Below, piece by piece: positions 7,643-14,588 of a stretch of DNA of 15,211 bases; positions within the stretch are counted from its first letter, which is position 1; the number at the start of each line of letters is the position of its first letter. Position numbers and translations under genes: made by a program. Under the pieces are notes generated by a model. That model had not been told where the DNA came from and did not search any database. It saw only the letters and a program-made list of their open reading frames with translations. The stretch is from Oleimicrobium sp037445575 (GTDB lineage Bacteria; Zhuqueibacterota; Zhuqueibacteria; JANLFK01; Oleimicrobiaceae): assembly GCA_037445575.1 (NCBI GenBank), contig JBBIKH010000068.1, positions 1 through 15,211 on the forward strand. The letters run 5' to 3'.

Positions 7643-8370
7643 TATGCGGCTACGCCCTCGGGCTTGCGCGCCAGCACGAGGAACTCAAAGTCATCCAGTC
7701 GCACAGGCCGCCGTTCGAATTGCCCCGCAAGTGAACCCCACATCTCCAGCACCTCGAAGCCACATTGTTGGAGGAGGTTCCTGATCTCCGGACAGGTGTA
7801 GTAACGGTTCGAGCAAGAGATGCTAAAGTCCATCCCCTGCTCATCCACACCCTGCTCCGTCCAGTGGCCCACGCATCGCTGCACGTCGAAAGACTCGTCG
7901 CACTCCGGGTGCCGGAACGCGAACCCCGCATGTAGGACATTGAGCAGCAACCTTCCACCTGGGCGGAGAGCACGATGCGTCTCCAGCAGCACCATGCGGT
8001 TGTCCTCGTCGCTTTCCAGAATGCCGAAGGCCCCTTCGCAGAGGCAGATGACGACGTCGAATTGGGCGCAGAAAGGGAGGGCGCGCGCGTCGCTGCATAC
8101 AAGCGGCACCGCCAGGCCGTGTTGGCGTGCACTTTCTTGCGCCACCTGCAACATCCGCAGCGACAGGTCCAGGCCCACAGGAAAAAGTCCGCGGCGTGCC
8201 AGCTCCAAGGAGTGCCTGCCAGCGCCACAGGCGAGGTCCAGGATGCGATGCTCCGGCCGTAACCCGAGCGCTTCCACGAGAAAGGACACCTCCTGCTCGG
8301 TGCCCTTCGTAAACCGATAGTCCAGATACCTGGCCCCCAGGCGATCAAAGAGCTCCCGATACCAGCTCAT
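7642..8370 (-). CDS. Class I SAM-dependent methyltransferase
   Basis: The 242-residue protein has a class I Rossmann-like methyltransferase core: motif I ILDLACGAGRHSLELARRG at 43-61 binds S-adenosylmethionine, the acidic motif II residue is in GLDLS (66-70), CSDARALPF (92-100) is motif III-like, FDVVICLCEGAFGIL (104-118) is motif IV, and RALRPGGRLLLNVL (133-146) is the usual post-IV loop and strand. The N-terminus (MSWYRELFDRLGARYLDY) and the FEFLVLARKP end are common in small-molecule methyltransferases of unknown substrate. Nothing identifies the acceptor. Its ATG overlaps the stop of the DUF429 gene (ATGA), so translation is probably coupled and both proteins come from one mRNA. Stop is TAG. 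Confidence 0.88.
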   Translation of the reverse strand: MSWYRELFDRLGARYLDYRFTKGTEQEVSFLVEALGLRPEHRILDLACGAGRHSLELARRGLFPVGLDLSLRMLQVAQESARQHGLAVPLVCSDARALPFCAQFDVVICLCEGAFGILESDEDNRMVLLETHRALRPGGRLLLNVLHAGFAFRHPECDESFDVQRCVGHWTEQGVDEQGMDFSISCSNRYYTCPEIRNLLQQCGFEVLEMWGSLAGQFERRPVRLDDFEFLVLARKPEGVAA

Positions 8371-9059
8371 GGTCTGCCCCTGGCCGCTTTTGGGACCACA
8401 ATGTAGCCTTCGCGATCATCCCCCACCTGCTCGGCGCGGCCATGTGCGAAAAGATAGACCGTATAGGCGGCGACGATGGCATCCAACTCGTGGTGGGAGA
8501 GCTCCCCACAGGGGAGCTGCACTCCCACGCCCTGAAGGGCGGCCACGAGAGCGGCGCGCCCGGCAGCCGTCTGCTTGGCTGCAGGCAAAGGGCCAAAGAG
8601 AAGCCGTTTGGTAGCATAAGGGTAGACCTCAAGGACGCGGTGGCCAGCCTCCCGGAGCTGTCGGAACAGGGACAGGCTGCGCAATATCCAGCTTTTGGCA
8701 AAAGCCTTCTTTACCGTGAAAAAGCACCCTATGCCTCTTCGGGCAAGCTCTTGCTCGCACGCCCGCCCCTTTTTCCCGTCCGGTTGCTGGTGAGGACACG
8801 GCGGCCCATGCGCGCGGAAACAGCACTCCTCCAGCCCCACGGGGAGCGCACAAGGGCCATCAAGCCCAATGGCAAAGAGCTGCTTCCTGTGCGGAGCGAA
8901 GAAGGAACTCACCTCGGCATCGGAAGAACAGCTTGCCACTGCCCGAACGCAAAGCTGACCATCCAGAATAGCCAGGGCCGTGGGGTGAGCAGCGCTCCCA
9001 CTGGGGTCCACACCCCCGAAAAGCAGGTCACCTGGACTGTTGTACGACGATTTGGGCAC
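8367..9059 (-). CDS. DUF429 family protein (predicted RNase H-like nuclease)
   Basis: The 230-residue protein matches DUF429: GGVDPSGSA near residue 15, AIGLDGPCALPVG at 63-75, RACEQELARRGIGCFF at 99-114, EVYPYATKRLLFG at 144-156, HELDAIVAAYTVYLFAHG at 190-207, and DDREGYIVVP near the end. The family is predicted to have an RNase H-like fold; acidic residues in equivalent positions are Asp18, Asp67, Glu144 and Asp193. Activity and substrate are not established to my knowledge. The only start before the first motif is GTG 9059, since an in-frame TGA lies 11 codons upstream. No Shine-Dalgarno sequence precedes it, and the candidate promoter would put transcription start on the GTG, so a leaderless message is possible. 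It overlaps the methyltransferase by 4 bases (ATGA). Confidence 0.85.
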   Translation of the reverse strand: MPKSSYNSPGDLLFGGVDPSGSAAHPTALAILDGQLCVRAVASCSSDAEVSSFFAPHRKQLFAIGLDGPCALPVGLEECCFRAHGPPCPHQQPDGKKGRACEQELARRGIGCFFTVKKAFAKSWILRSLSLFRQLREAGHRVLEVYPYATKRLLFGPLPAAKQTAAGRAALVAALQGVGVQLPCGELSHHELDAIVAAYTVYLFAHGRAEQVGDDREGYIVVPKAARGRP

Positions 9060-9065
9060 AGCGTA

Positions 9066-9093
9066 AAGATAGCACTCCCAGGGGAAAAATCAA
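9066..9093 (-). promoter_or_regulatory. Possible promoter giving a leaderless DUF429 mRNA
   Basis: On the minus strand, TTGATT (9093-9088) and TATCTT (9071-9066) are 16 bases apart. Seven bases beyond the -10 element is the GTG at 9059, so start of transcription and start of translation would nearly coincide. The hexamers are moderate matches, and this rests on pattern alone. Confidence 0.35.
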
Positions 9094-9459
9094 CCAGTTT
9101 CTCTTGGGCACTTGCAGAGTTCACACGAGACCCGACAAGGGTTCTCTCACGATCGCCTCTGCCAAGATCAGGAGAGATCGATCTGAGCACTTTCGTCGCA
9201 GTGGCATCCCCGCTTCTCCATCTGCCAAAAGAGCCCATTGGCCGGTCAATTCTGCCGAGATTGTGGCCTTACGCCACAGACCGAGGGTGTACCCCATGGC
9301 CAACCTGCGCCAATGCCAACAGAGCAACGATCCCCAACGGACCCCTAGCGACAGCCGCAGGTGGTGCACTTATGGGCTCGCATAGACAATTCGCGCAGAG
9401 GAGCTTTGTGACTCCGGAGAGGCCGTGCCCCACCACCATAGCCACGGCTCAGGAACTGC

Positions 9460-9488
9460 TTGACTTTCTCCAAGATAGCCACTAAATT
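9460..9488 (+). promoter_or_regulatory. Sigma70-type promoter of the propeller gene
   Basis: TTGACT (9460-9465) and TAAATT (9483-9488) are separated by exactly 17 bases, the same hexamers and spacing as the sugar-cluster promoter at 5447-5475. Transcription would start near 9495, leaving a leader of about 108 bases before ATG 9604, or about 46 if translation began at GTG 9541. Confidence 0.65.
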
Positions 9489-9603
9489 AGGCACAGCGAT
9501 TCTCCCGGGCCTTTGGCATAGCAGACCAGCATAACCGCCTGTGGCCCACGCCCGGAAAGCACCGTCTACCCACTATGACTGGCGCGCAGCAATGAGGTTT
9601 GCC

Positions 9604-11826
9604 ATGCGGTGCACAGCCATATTTTGCAGAGCCTTGTGCGTTGGTTCCTTGCTCGCACTGCTCATCCACAATCCACGTGCGACGTCGGCTGGCAGCTACG
9701 GCTGGACAAACGTGGGACCTGGAGGCGGAGCTATCCTCACTCTGGCGATCGATCCGCGCACGCCCAGCACCCTCTACGCCGGTACCTGGGCCTGGGGCGG
9801 CAGCATCTTCAAAAGCACGAACGGCGGGGAGAGCTGGCGCGCCATCAACAACGGCCTCATCGGCATCGACATTGGGGCACTGGCTATCGACCCGCAGCAT
9901 CCGACTACCATCTACGTGGGAACCTTAGGCAGGGGCGTGTACAAGAGCACCGACGGCGGGAGCCGCTGGGTTAGCATCTGGCCGATCGCCACGCCGGTGT
10001 CCACCTTAACAATCGACCCCAACACGGGCAGTACCCTTTATGCCGGGACCTGTGGGCAGGGCGTGCACAAGAGTAGCGACGGCGGCGCCACGTGGAGCAC
10101 GGCCAGCACCGGGCTCGGCACCGGCTTCGTCAACGTACTCGCTATGGACCCGGCGAATCCCGCCACGCTGTATGCAGGCACAGAAAACGGCGCCTTCAAG
10201 AGCGTCGACGGCGGCGCAACATGGCAAGACATCAACAGCGGATTGATCAGCACCAGCATTCGAGCTCTGGCGATTGACCCAAACACCCCTACAACCCTCT
10301 ATGCCGGGACCGACGGCGGCGGTGTCTGCAAGAGCACCGACCGGGGCACAACCTGGAACGCCGCGAACGCCGGCTTGACCAACTCTTACATTCGAGCTCT
10401 GGCGATTAATCCGCGAACGCCCTCCATCGTCTGGGCTGGCACCGAAGGCGGCGGTGTGTTCAGAAGCAGCGACGGTGGCGCCACGTGGAGTGTCGCCAAC
10501 AGCGGCCTCGGGGGCAGGATCGTGTACGGACTGGTGATTGACCCGGAAAGCCCCACCACCCTCTATGCCGGCACAGAGAGCGGCGTCTTCAAGAGCACAG
10601 ACAACGGCACAACTTGGCGCGCCACTAACACTGGTCTAGCGAATTACAGCATCTGGGCACTGGCCACAGACCCCCAGGAACCATCGACCCTTTATGCCGG
10701 CACCTGTGGCGGCCTCTACTGGAGCACCAGCGATGGCGAATGGTGGTCGGTAACCACCAACGGCCTGACCAACACCAACGTGTGGTCGCTGGCGATAGAA
10801 CCGGGCACACTGACCACCATCTATGCAGGGACCCATGATGGAGGCGTGTTCAAGAGTCTCGATGGCGGCGCGAGCTGGCGGGCGGTCTCAAGAGGCATGA
10901 GCAATACCGCTGTGTGCGCCCTGGCCGTAGACCCGATCGCAACCAGCACCGTCTACGCCGCGACCTTGGGTGGCCTCTTCAAGAGCACCGATGGCGGAGA
11001 GATGTGGGAGCCGAGCTATAGAGGCCTGCCTCCAGGAAACGTTCGGGTCCGCGCGCTTGCCAGAAACCCAGGGACCCCCAGAGCACATTATGCAGGCACA
11101 GAGGGCGCCGGCGTATTCAGGAGCAGCGACGGAGGCGCGCACTGGAGCGCGGCCAATGTTGGTCTGAGCGCCACTAACGTGCGGGCCCTGGTTATCGACC
11201 CGCACAGACCCACCATTGTCTACGCTGGCACAGAGGGCGGCGTATTCACGAGCACCGATGGCGGCACAACCTGGCACCCGGCGAATTCGGACCTGACCAC
11301 CGCTGAGGTTCTGGCGCTGGCCATCGACCCGCGAGCTCCAACCACCCTGTTTGCCGGAACAGAAAGTGGACATCTGTTTGTTTCCACCAATGCAGGCGCA
11401 AGCTGGGTTGACGCAAGCCACGGGTTGCCGAATCTCCCCATCTTGTCGCTGGCCATCTCCCAGGCTTTTCTCTTTGCCGGCACTAATGGCGAAGGCGTTT
11501 GGAGGCGGCCGCTGGCGGAGATGAGCCCGGTGCTCACCGACGGCGGAACATCCGGTTGGCCCACGAGCTTCGCTCTTCGTCAAAACCACCCAAACCCCTT
11601 CAACTCCTCTACCACTATCTCCATTGCAGTACCATCACGGACGCTCGTCTCCTTGAAAGTCTTCACCGTGCTTGGCACAGAGGTGACTACACTGGTCTGC
11701 GAAGAGCTCCCCCCAGGGGAACACATCCGCGTATGGGATGCCAGGGGCCTGCCGAGTGGAGCGTACCTTTGCCGTCTCCAGGCCGGGCCATTCGCCGAAA
11801 CCAGGAAGCTATTGCTACTGAGATGA
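9604..11826 (+). CDS. Secreted Asp-box (BNR) beta-propeller protein with T9SS-type C-terminal sorting domain
   Basis: The 740-residue product begins with a signal peptide (MRCTAIFCRA, a hydrophobic core, cleavage probably after ATSA at 29). Residues about 44-645 are 13 full repeats of 42-46 residues plus a partial 14th. Each has the form xxALAIDPxxPTTLYAGTxxGGVFKS followed by an Asp box such as STDGGTTW, the sortilin/sialidase type of propeller blade. Fourteen units would suit two seven-bladed propellers. Residues about 656-740 (FALRQNHPNPFNSSTT through GLPSGAYLCRLQAGPF to KLLLLR) are a Por-secretion/FlgD-like tail that directs export through the outer membrane by T9SS. Such proteins usually act in surface binding; no catalytic residues are visible. 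ATG 9604 has GAGG six bases upstream; ATG 9592 and GTG 9541 are in-frame alternatives. Asp boxes of repeats 8 and 13 are degenerate. Stop is TGA. Confidence 0.88.
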   Translation: MRCTAIFCRALCVGSLLALLIHNPRATSAGSYGWTNVGPGGGAILTLAIDPRTPSTLYAGTWAWGGSIFKSTNGGESWRAINNGLIGIDIGALAIDPQHPTTIYVGTLGRGVYKSTDGGSRWVSIWPIATPVSTLTIDPNTGSTLYAGTCGQGVHKSSDGGATWSTASTGLGTGFVNVLAMDPANPATLYAGTENGAFKSVDGGATWQDINSGLISTSIRALAIDPNTPTTLYAGTDGGGVCKSTDRGTTWNAANAGLTNSYIRALAINPRTPSIVWAGTEGGGVFRSSDGGATWSVANSGLGGRIVYGLVIDPESPTTLYAGTESGVFKSTDNGTTWRATNTGLANYSIWALATDPQEPSTLYAGTCGGLYWSTSDGEWWSVTTNGLTNTNVWSLAIEPGTLTTIYAGTHDGGVFKSLDGGASWRAVSRGMSNTAVCALAVDPIATSTVYAATLGGLFKSTDGGEMWEPSYRGLPPGNVRVRALARNPGTPRAHYAGTEGAGVFRSSDGGAHWSAANVGLSATNVRALVIDPHRPTIVYAGTEGGVFTSTDGGTTWHPANSDLTTAEVLALAIDPRAPTTLFAGTESGHLFVSTNAGASWVDASHGLPNLPILSLAISQAFLFAGTNGEGVWRRPLAEMSPVLTDGGTSGWPTSFALRQNHPNPFNSSTTISIAVPSRTLVSLKVFTVLGTEVTTLVCEELPPGEHIRVWDARGLPSGAYLCRLQAGPFAETRKLLLLR
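9733..11517 (+). repeat. Tandem Asp-box blade repeats within the propeller gene
   Basis: Fourteen tandem units of roughly 126-138 bases, visible as recurring DNA such as AAGAGCACCGA and CTCTATGCCGG. Units start near residues ILTLAID, IGALAID, VSTLTID, VNVLAMD, IRALAID and so on. The last unit lacks its Asp box and ends in EGVWRRPLAEM. Divergence between units is moderate, so these look like old duplications kept by selection on the fold. Confidence 0.85.
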
Positions 11827-12263
11827 GGTCTACGCTGACAGGACCAGGGAACTCGGTTCGCCACGAGTCGGCGCTGGGCAGCAGCAATCGCGCTCTTAAG
11901 CTCATGACGGTCCCGGGCAACAGTGCGCGGTCGTGCACTCCGGAACAAGCCAACATCCAATGGGTGGAGCTGATTCCTGCTTGTCTGCACCCCCCACCAC
12001 GTGGCGAAGTATCTCTTGTCCTACCGGTGGACCCGGTGCATCCGGGCGACGGGGAGTGTTTCTTCCATGGGTTGACCACGCTTACAAGCCATCTTGTGCG
12101 GGGCGCCCGGCTTGGGGCACGACCCACCCGAACCCTTCCCCTGCTGCTCGGGAAATGAGGGAGGGAAAGGACAAAGCGGGCTCCCCCTTTGCACACGGGC
12201 TTTCAGGCAGCCCCTGCTTCCTGAGGTTCCCTGTCACAGGTTCTTGCCGTGCACGACGCTCAT

Positions 12264-12292
12264 GCGGCTGGCTCTTCTCAGAGCCGCGTTTT
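12264..12292 (+). terminator. Weak candidate terminator downstream of the propeller gene
   Basis: GCGGCT (12264-12269) can pair with AGCCGC (12282-12287), or alternatively GGCTCT (12270-12275) with AGAGCC (12280-12285) around a TCTC loop; GTTTTG follows on the plus strand. The T-run is only four bases, and the site is about 440 bases past the propeller stop, so its role is doubtful. Confidence 0.3.
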
Positions 12293-12428
12293 GCTGACCT
12301 GCAGCGCCACGGAAACGAGAAGTTGGCCCCTGCCTATCCCGGTCTCGTACCCGTACGTCACATCTTCCCGAAGAATACCAAGGGGAAGCAGGGTGCAGCG
12401 GTTCGACTCCGAGGCATCCTAGCTGGCC

Positions 12429-12469
12429 AAAACGAACGAGGCCGGCGTCGCCACTGCGACACCGGCCTC
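12429..12469 (-). terminator. Rho-independent terminator of the PorU2-like/PorV operon
   Basis: 12438-12451 (GAGGCCGGCGTCGC) and 12456-12469 (GCGACACCGGCCTC) form a 14-bp stem with a four-base loop. As minus-strand RNA the single imperfect position becomes a G-U pair, so the stem is fully paired; on the plus strand it would be a C-A mismatch. The minus strand continues GTTCGTTTTGG. The site lies about 120 bases beyond the stop of the PorV-family gene. The pairing asymmetry and the T-rich tail both point to minus-strand use. Confidence 0.72.
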
Positions 12470-12589
12470 TGGCACTGCAGGCGCCTGAACCGGCCTCTTC
12501 CACCTGAGGACCTATGAGGGCCTCTCCTACGTCACCCACACCCGCCGATCAGTCACCCGAAGTGCACAAGTCACAAACCTCCAGGAACC

Positions 12590-13627
12590 TCAAAACTCCA
12601 CCGCTGCGCTTACGCGGTGTGTGCCGCGCAGCTGGTAGCTCACAAAGGCATAGTCAAGACGCATGTATCCGAACCGCAACCCTGCGCCTACAGCCAGGTC
12701 CCCGTCGTGCGACCCGATGCGTAGCGCCACAACCCTCCGCAGGGCAAGTTCGCCCCCCAGGTACGTACCTCGGGCGCCAAAAAGCTCCCGATCAAAAGCG
12801 AAGGTGGCCTGCGAGCTCAGGAAATGGAGCCCATGGGCCAAGGCCAGGCCGCAGCGCACCACTGGCTCCGTGTGGTCCTTGGCGCCGCTGGGCGTGCTCC
12901 ATTTGAGAGAGGTGCGGGAAAGGTCATGCACGCTGACCCCAAAACCGACACTGCGCAGCGGTTGTTCCCCGAGCTTGGTTTCGGTCATCAGCCGCACAAG
13001 GAGACCGGCGTCCAGTCCCTGACCCCGGCCCGTGAACGAATCCAAGCGTTGCTCAAGGTACTTGTAGGTGGCGCCCACACAGATTTCCGCAGGTATCCAC
13101 ACTCTGGAAAGGCCGACGCCAAAGCTCATTTCAAAGTCTATCTTGCGGGCAAACGACAACATCAGGGCGTTCTCAGAATCGTGGAAATATCCTTCGGGCT
13201 TACCGGTGGAGCGCAGCGCGGGGTTGGTAAACCGATCCCAGCGCGTCTCGGCAAGCTCCCCGTAGCGCGGGATGTCGTCCACGCCGAGGCGAATCCAGCT
13301 GACGCCTACTGCTGTGCCGGGCATGAGGCGAATCGTGGCGCTGGCGACGTTGTACTGCGCCACTCCTCCGAACATCGGCGCGTGCTCGAAGGTGAGCTCC
13401 GCGCGCCGCACATAGGCCAGCCCGGCGGGATTCCAGTAGAAGGCAGTGCCATCGTTGGCCACAGCCACAAAGGCGCTTCCCATGGCCGATGGCCTCCCCC
13501 CGACGCCAATACGCAAGAACTCCGCCGCAAAAGTGCCCGCGTTCAGCAGTTGGGGGCGCAGCGTGGCCCATCCCAGTATTGTCACTATCCCCCACCACAG
13601 GCTTGCACACTTGGTCATGTTACGCAT
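12590..13627 (-). CDS. PorV/PorQ-family outer-membrane beta-barrel protein
   Basis: The 345-residue product has a signal peptide (MRNMTKCASLWWGIVTILGW and following, cleavage probably after LLNA near 31). The mature N-terminus contains FLRIGVGGRPSAMGSAFVAV then NDGTAFYWNPAGLA, the signature of the PorV/PorQ (UPF0164-like, FadL-related) barrel family. The remainder alternates amphipathic strands and ends in AVEF, with a terminal aromatic residue as in many outer-membrane barrels. PorV binds T9SS cargo sorting domains and shuttles them to the sortase PorU; many lineages carry several paralogues of differing role. ATG 13627 has GGAG six bases upstream and lies 16 bases after the stop of the PorU2-like gene; the open frame to 13801 only overlaps that gene. 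ATG 13618 is an alternative. Stop is TGA, followed by a terminator. Confidence 0.87.
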   Translation of the reverse strand: MRNMTKCASLWWGIVTILGWATLRPQLLNAGTFAAEFLRIGVGGRPSAMGSAFVAVANDGTAFYWNPAGLAYVRRAELTFEHAPMFGGVAQYNVASATIRLMPGTAVGVSWIRLGVDDIPRYGELAETRWDRFTNPALRSTGKPEGYFHDSENALMLSFARKIDFEMSFGVGLSRVWIPAEICVGATYKYLEQRLDSFTGRGQGLDAGLLVRLMTETKLGEQPLRSVGFGVSVHDLSRTSLKWSTPSGAKDHTEPVVRCGLALAHGLHFLSSQATFAFDRELFGARGTYLGGELALRRVVALRIGSHDGDLAVGAGLRFGYMRLDYAFVSYQLRGTHRVSAAVEF

Positions 13628-13643
13628 GTTCCGCTCCGAGCCT

Positions 13644-14549
13644 CTACCGCAATCTGGCCATCTTCTCGATCGTCTCGATCTGGTCATTGCCTCTCTTGGC
13701 CACCAGCTTGAGAAAGTAGACCCCATTGGCGACCTGCTCGCCGTCTTCATCGCTACCGTCCCAGACCACTTCGGTGTAGCCGACAAGCGACTCCACTTCA
13801 TCGGTCAGATCCCGAACCAGGCGTCCGGAGGTACTGTAGATGCGAAGCTGCACCTCCTCGGCCTCGCCGCTCAGGGTGAAGGCGATGACTGTCTCCCTGG
13901 CAAATGGGTTGGGATGATTGGCGATGCTACGGAGGGCAAAGGCTTCGCTCACCACAAACGTCGCCTCAGCCACCCCTTTGTTGCCGTGCACGTCATAGGC
14001 TGTCACCTGTAGCTGATGCTGGCCTGCAGGAAGGTTTGGGCTCAGACTCGCGACGAGCACGTTGGGCGACTCTGGGGCAACGGAGCAGGAGAACTCGGCC
14101 GGCGCAAGCTCGCGACCGTCCAACACCACCCGGACTGGGCGTAGCGCATAGTCCACCGGGCTCTGGTCCTCCACAACGGCCGTGATGCTCGGCCTGGCCG
14201 GAACAAAGTCTCCATCGGCAAAGGTCTGCCCCTGAAACTTGAGGCGGACCGACGGAGCCTGGTTGTCCGCATTCACAAAGAGGCCGTGCACGGGAAAGAG
14301 GGTAGTGGCGTTCGCGCTCACCTTGCTGCGCAACACATCAATCTCGCTGTCCAAGGATACCCACTGCGCAATGGCAGAGTCCCAAGCGTAGATCTTGAGA
14401 CGCCCGAAGGAGGCAGCTTGGGTGGCCAAGGTGTCGTTCCGGTCAAAGAACATCTCCACTCGATACGGCTGCGAAAACGTGATGGCGCTGTCGTCCCACG
14501 CCAGGGCGTAGAGGACGCCGGATTGACCATCCTTAAGCCGGACCGGCAC
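13644..14549 (-). CDS. C-terminal part of a PorU2-like surface protein, downstream of an in-frame TAG
   Basis: From the first possible start (GTG 14549) there are 301 residues, but the same frame runs unbroken back to the TAG at 14586-14588. Sequence content is continuous with the upstream part: the end of a ZU5/immunoglobulin-like segment (YALAWDDSAITFSQPYRVEM), then SVRLKFQGQTFADGDFVPAR through to VRVVLDGRELAP, a segment common near the C-terminus of gingipain-like PorU2 proteins, then ANHPNPFARETVIAFTLSG and a FlgD-like fold ending in GVYFLKLVAKRGNDQIETIE before MARLR. No ribosome site precedes GTG 14549, so independent translation looks unlikely. The most economical reading is one long gene with a nonsense codon; a base-call error at the TAG is possible. 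It lies 16 bases upstream of the PorV-family gene in the same direction. Stop is TAG. Confidence 0.7.
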   Translation of the reverse strand: MPVRLKDGQSGVLYALAWDDSAITFSQPYRVEMFFDRNDTLATQAASFGRLKIYAWDSAIAQWVSLDSEIDVLRSKVSANATTLFPVHGLFVNADNQAPSVRLKFQGQTFADGDFVPARPSITAVVEDQSPVDYALRPVRVVLDGRELAPAEFSCSVAPESPNVLVASLSPNLPAGQHQLQVTAYDVHGNKGVAEATFVVSEAFALRSIANHPNPFARETVIAFTLSGEAEEVQLRIYSTSGRLVRDLTDEVESLVGYTEVVWDGSDEDGEQVANGVYFLKLVAKRGNDQIETIEKMARLR

Positions 14550-14585
14550 GAGCTCTTTGGCCTTTCCCGCCCCAGTCGCAAAGTG

Positions 14586-14588
14586 CTA
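14586..14588 (-). other. In-frame TAG interrupting the PorU2-like gene
   Basis: Minus-strand codons read GGC ATG ATG CTG TAG CAC TTT GCG and stay in the same frame to the GTG at 14549 and on to the natural stop at 13644. The break falls inside one beta-sandwich domain. TAG is also the stop of rfbB, the sugar dehydrogenase, the second flippase, the methyltransferase and this gene itself, so a genome-wide TAG reassignment is unlikely. Confidence 0.85.

Larger units (their letters stand above)
9060..9603 (+). other. Divergent non-coding region between DUF429 and the propeller gene
   Basis: About 540 bases separate two divergently read genes. Short open frames exist (for example 9121-9369 minus and 9104-9385 plus), but none has a convincing ribosome site, recognisable motif or protein-like composition. 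The region holds candidate promoters at both ends and a weak 6-bp hairpin (TGTGGC at 9262-9267, GCCACA at 9273-9278). A six-codon frame starting at 9574 ends in a TGA overlapping the ATG at 9592, upstream of the chosen propeller start. I see no RNA gene or repeat copy in it. Confidence 0.5.
11827..12589. other. Convergent non-coding region
   Basis: This stretch lies between the ends of two convergent genes. Frames open through it (11933-12517 plus, 11687-12196 minus) give low-complexity Arg/Pro/Ser-rich products without motifs, ribosome sites or protein-like hydrophobicity, so I treat it as non-coding. It contains a strong minus-strand hairpin terminator near 12450, a weaker plus-strand hairpin near 12275, and a C-rich/G-rich imperfect inverted stretch at about 12131-12174. 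The rest shows nothing I can name. Confidence 0.6.

Noticed and set aside
9121..9369. 82-codon minus-strand frame upstream of DUF429
   Set aside because: GTG start without ribosome site, no motifs, and an overlapping alternative frame equally open; looks like chance.
8442..9485. 347-codon open frame on the plus strand
   Set aside because: It runs antisense through the DUF429 gene, whose motifs are clear; its product has no recognisable motif or domain, and GC-rich genes often leave the opposite strand open.
9733..11517. Possible CRISPR or DNA satellite because of regular spacing
   Set aside because: The units are variable, coding throughout and defined at protein level by Asp boxes; there are no identical direct repeats with unique spacers.
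12390..12425. tRNA-like GGTTCGACTCC
   Set aside because: Only three base pairs flank the would-be T-loop, and no acceptor, anticodon or D arms can be formed around it.
11933..12517. 194-codon plus-strand frame downstream of the propeller gene
   Set aside because: Low-complexity product without motifs or ribosome site, running through both hairpins including the minus-strand terminator.
13628..13801. 58-residue N-terminal extension of the PorV-family protein
   Set aside because: It overlaps the PorU2-like gene in another frame and would bury the signal peptide; ATG 13627 has a good ribosome site.
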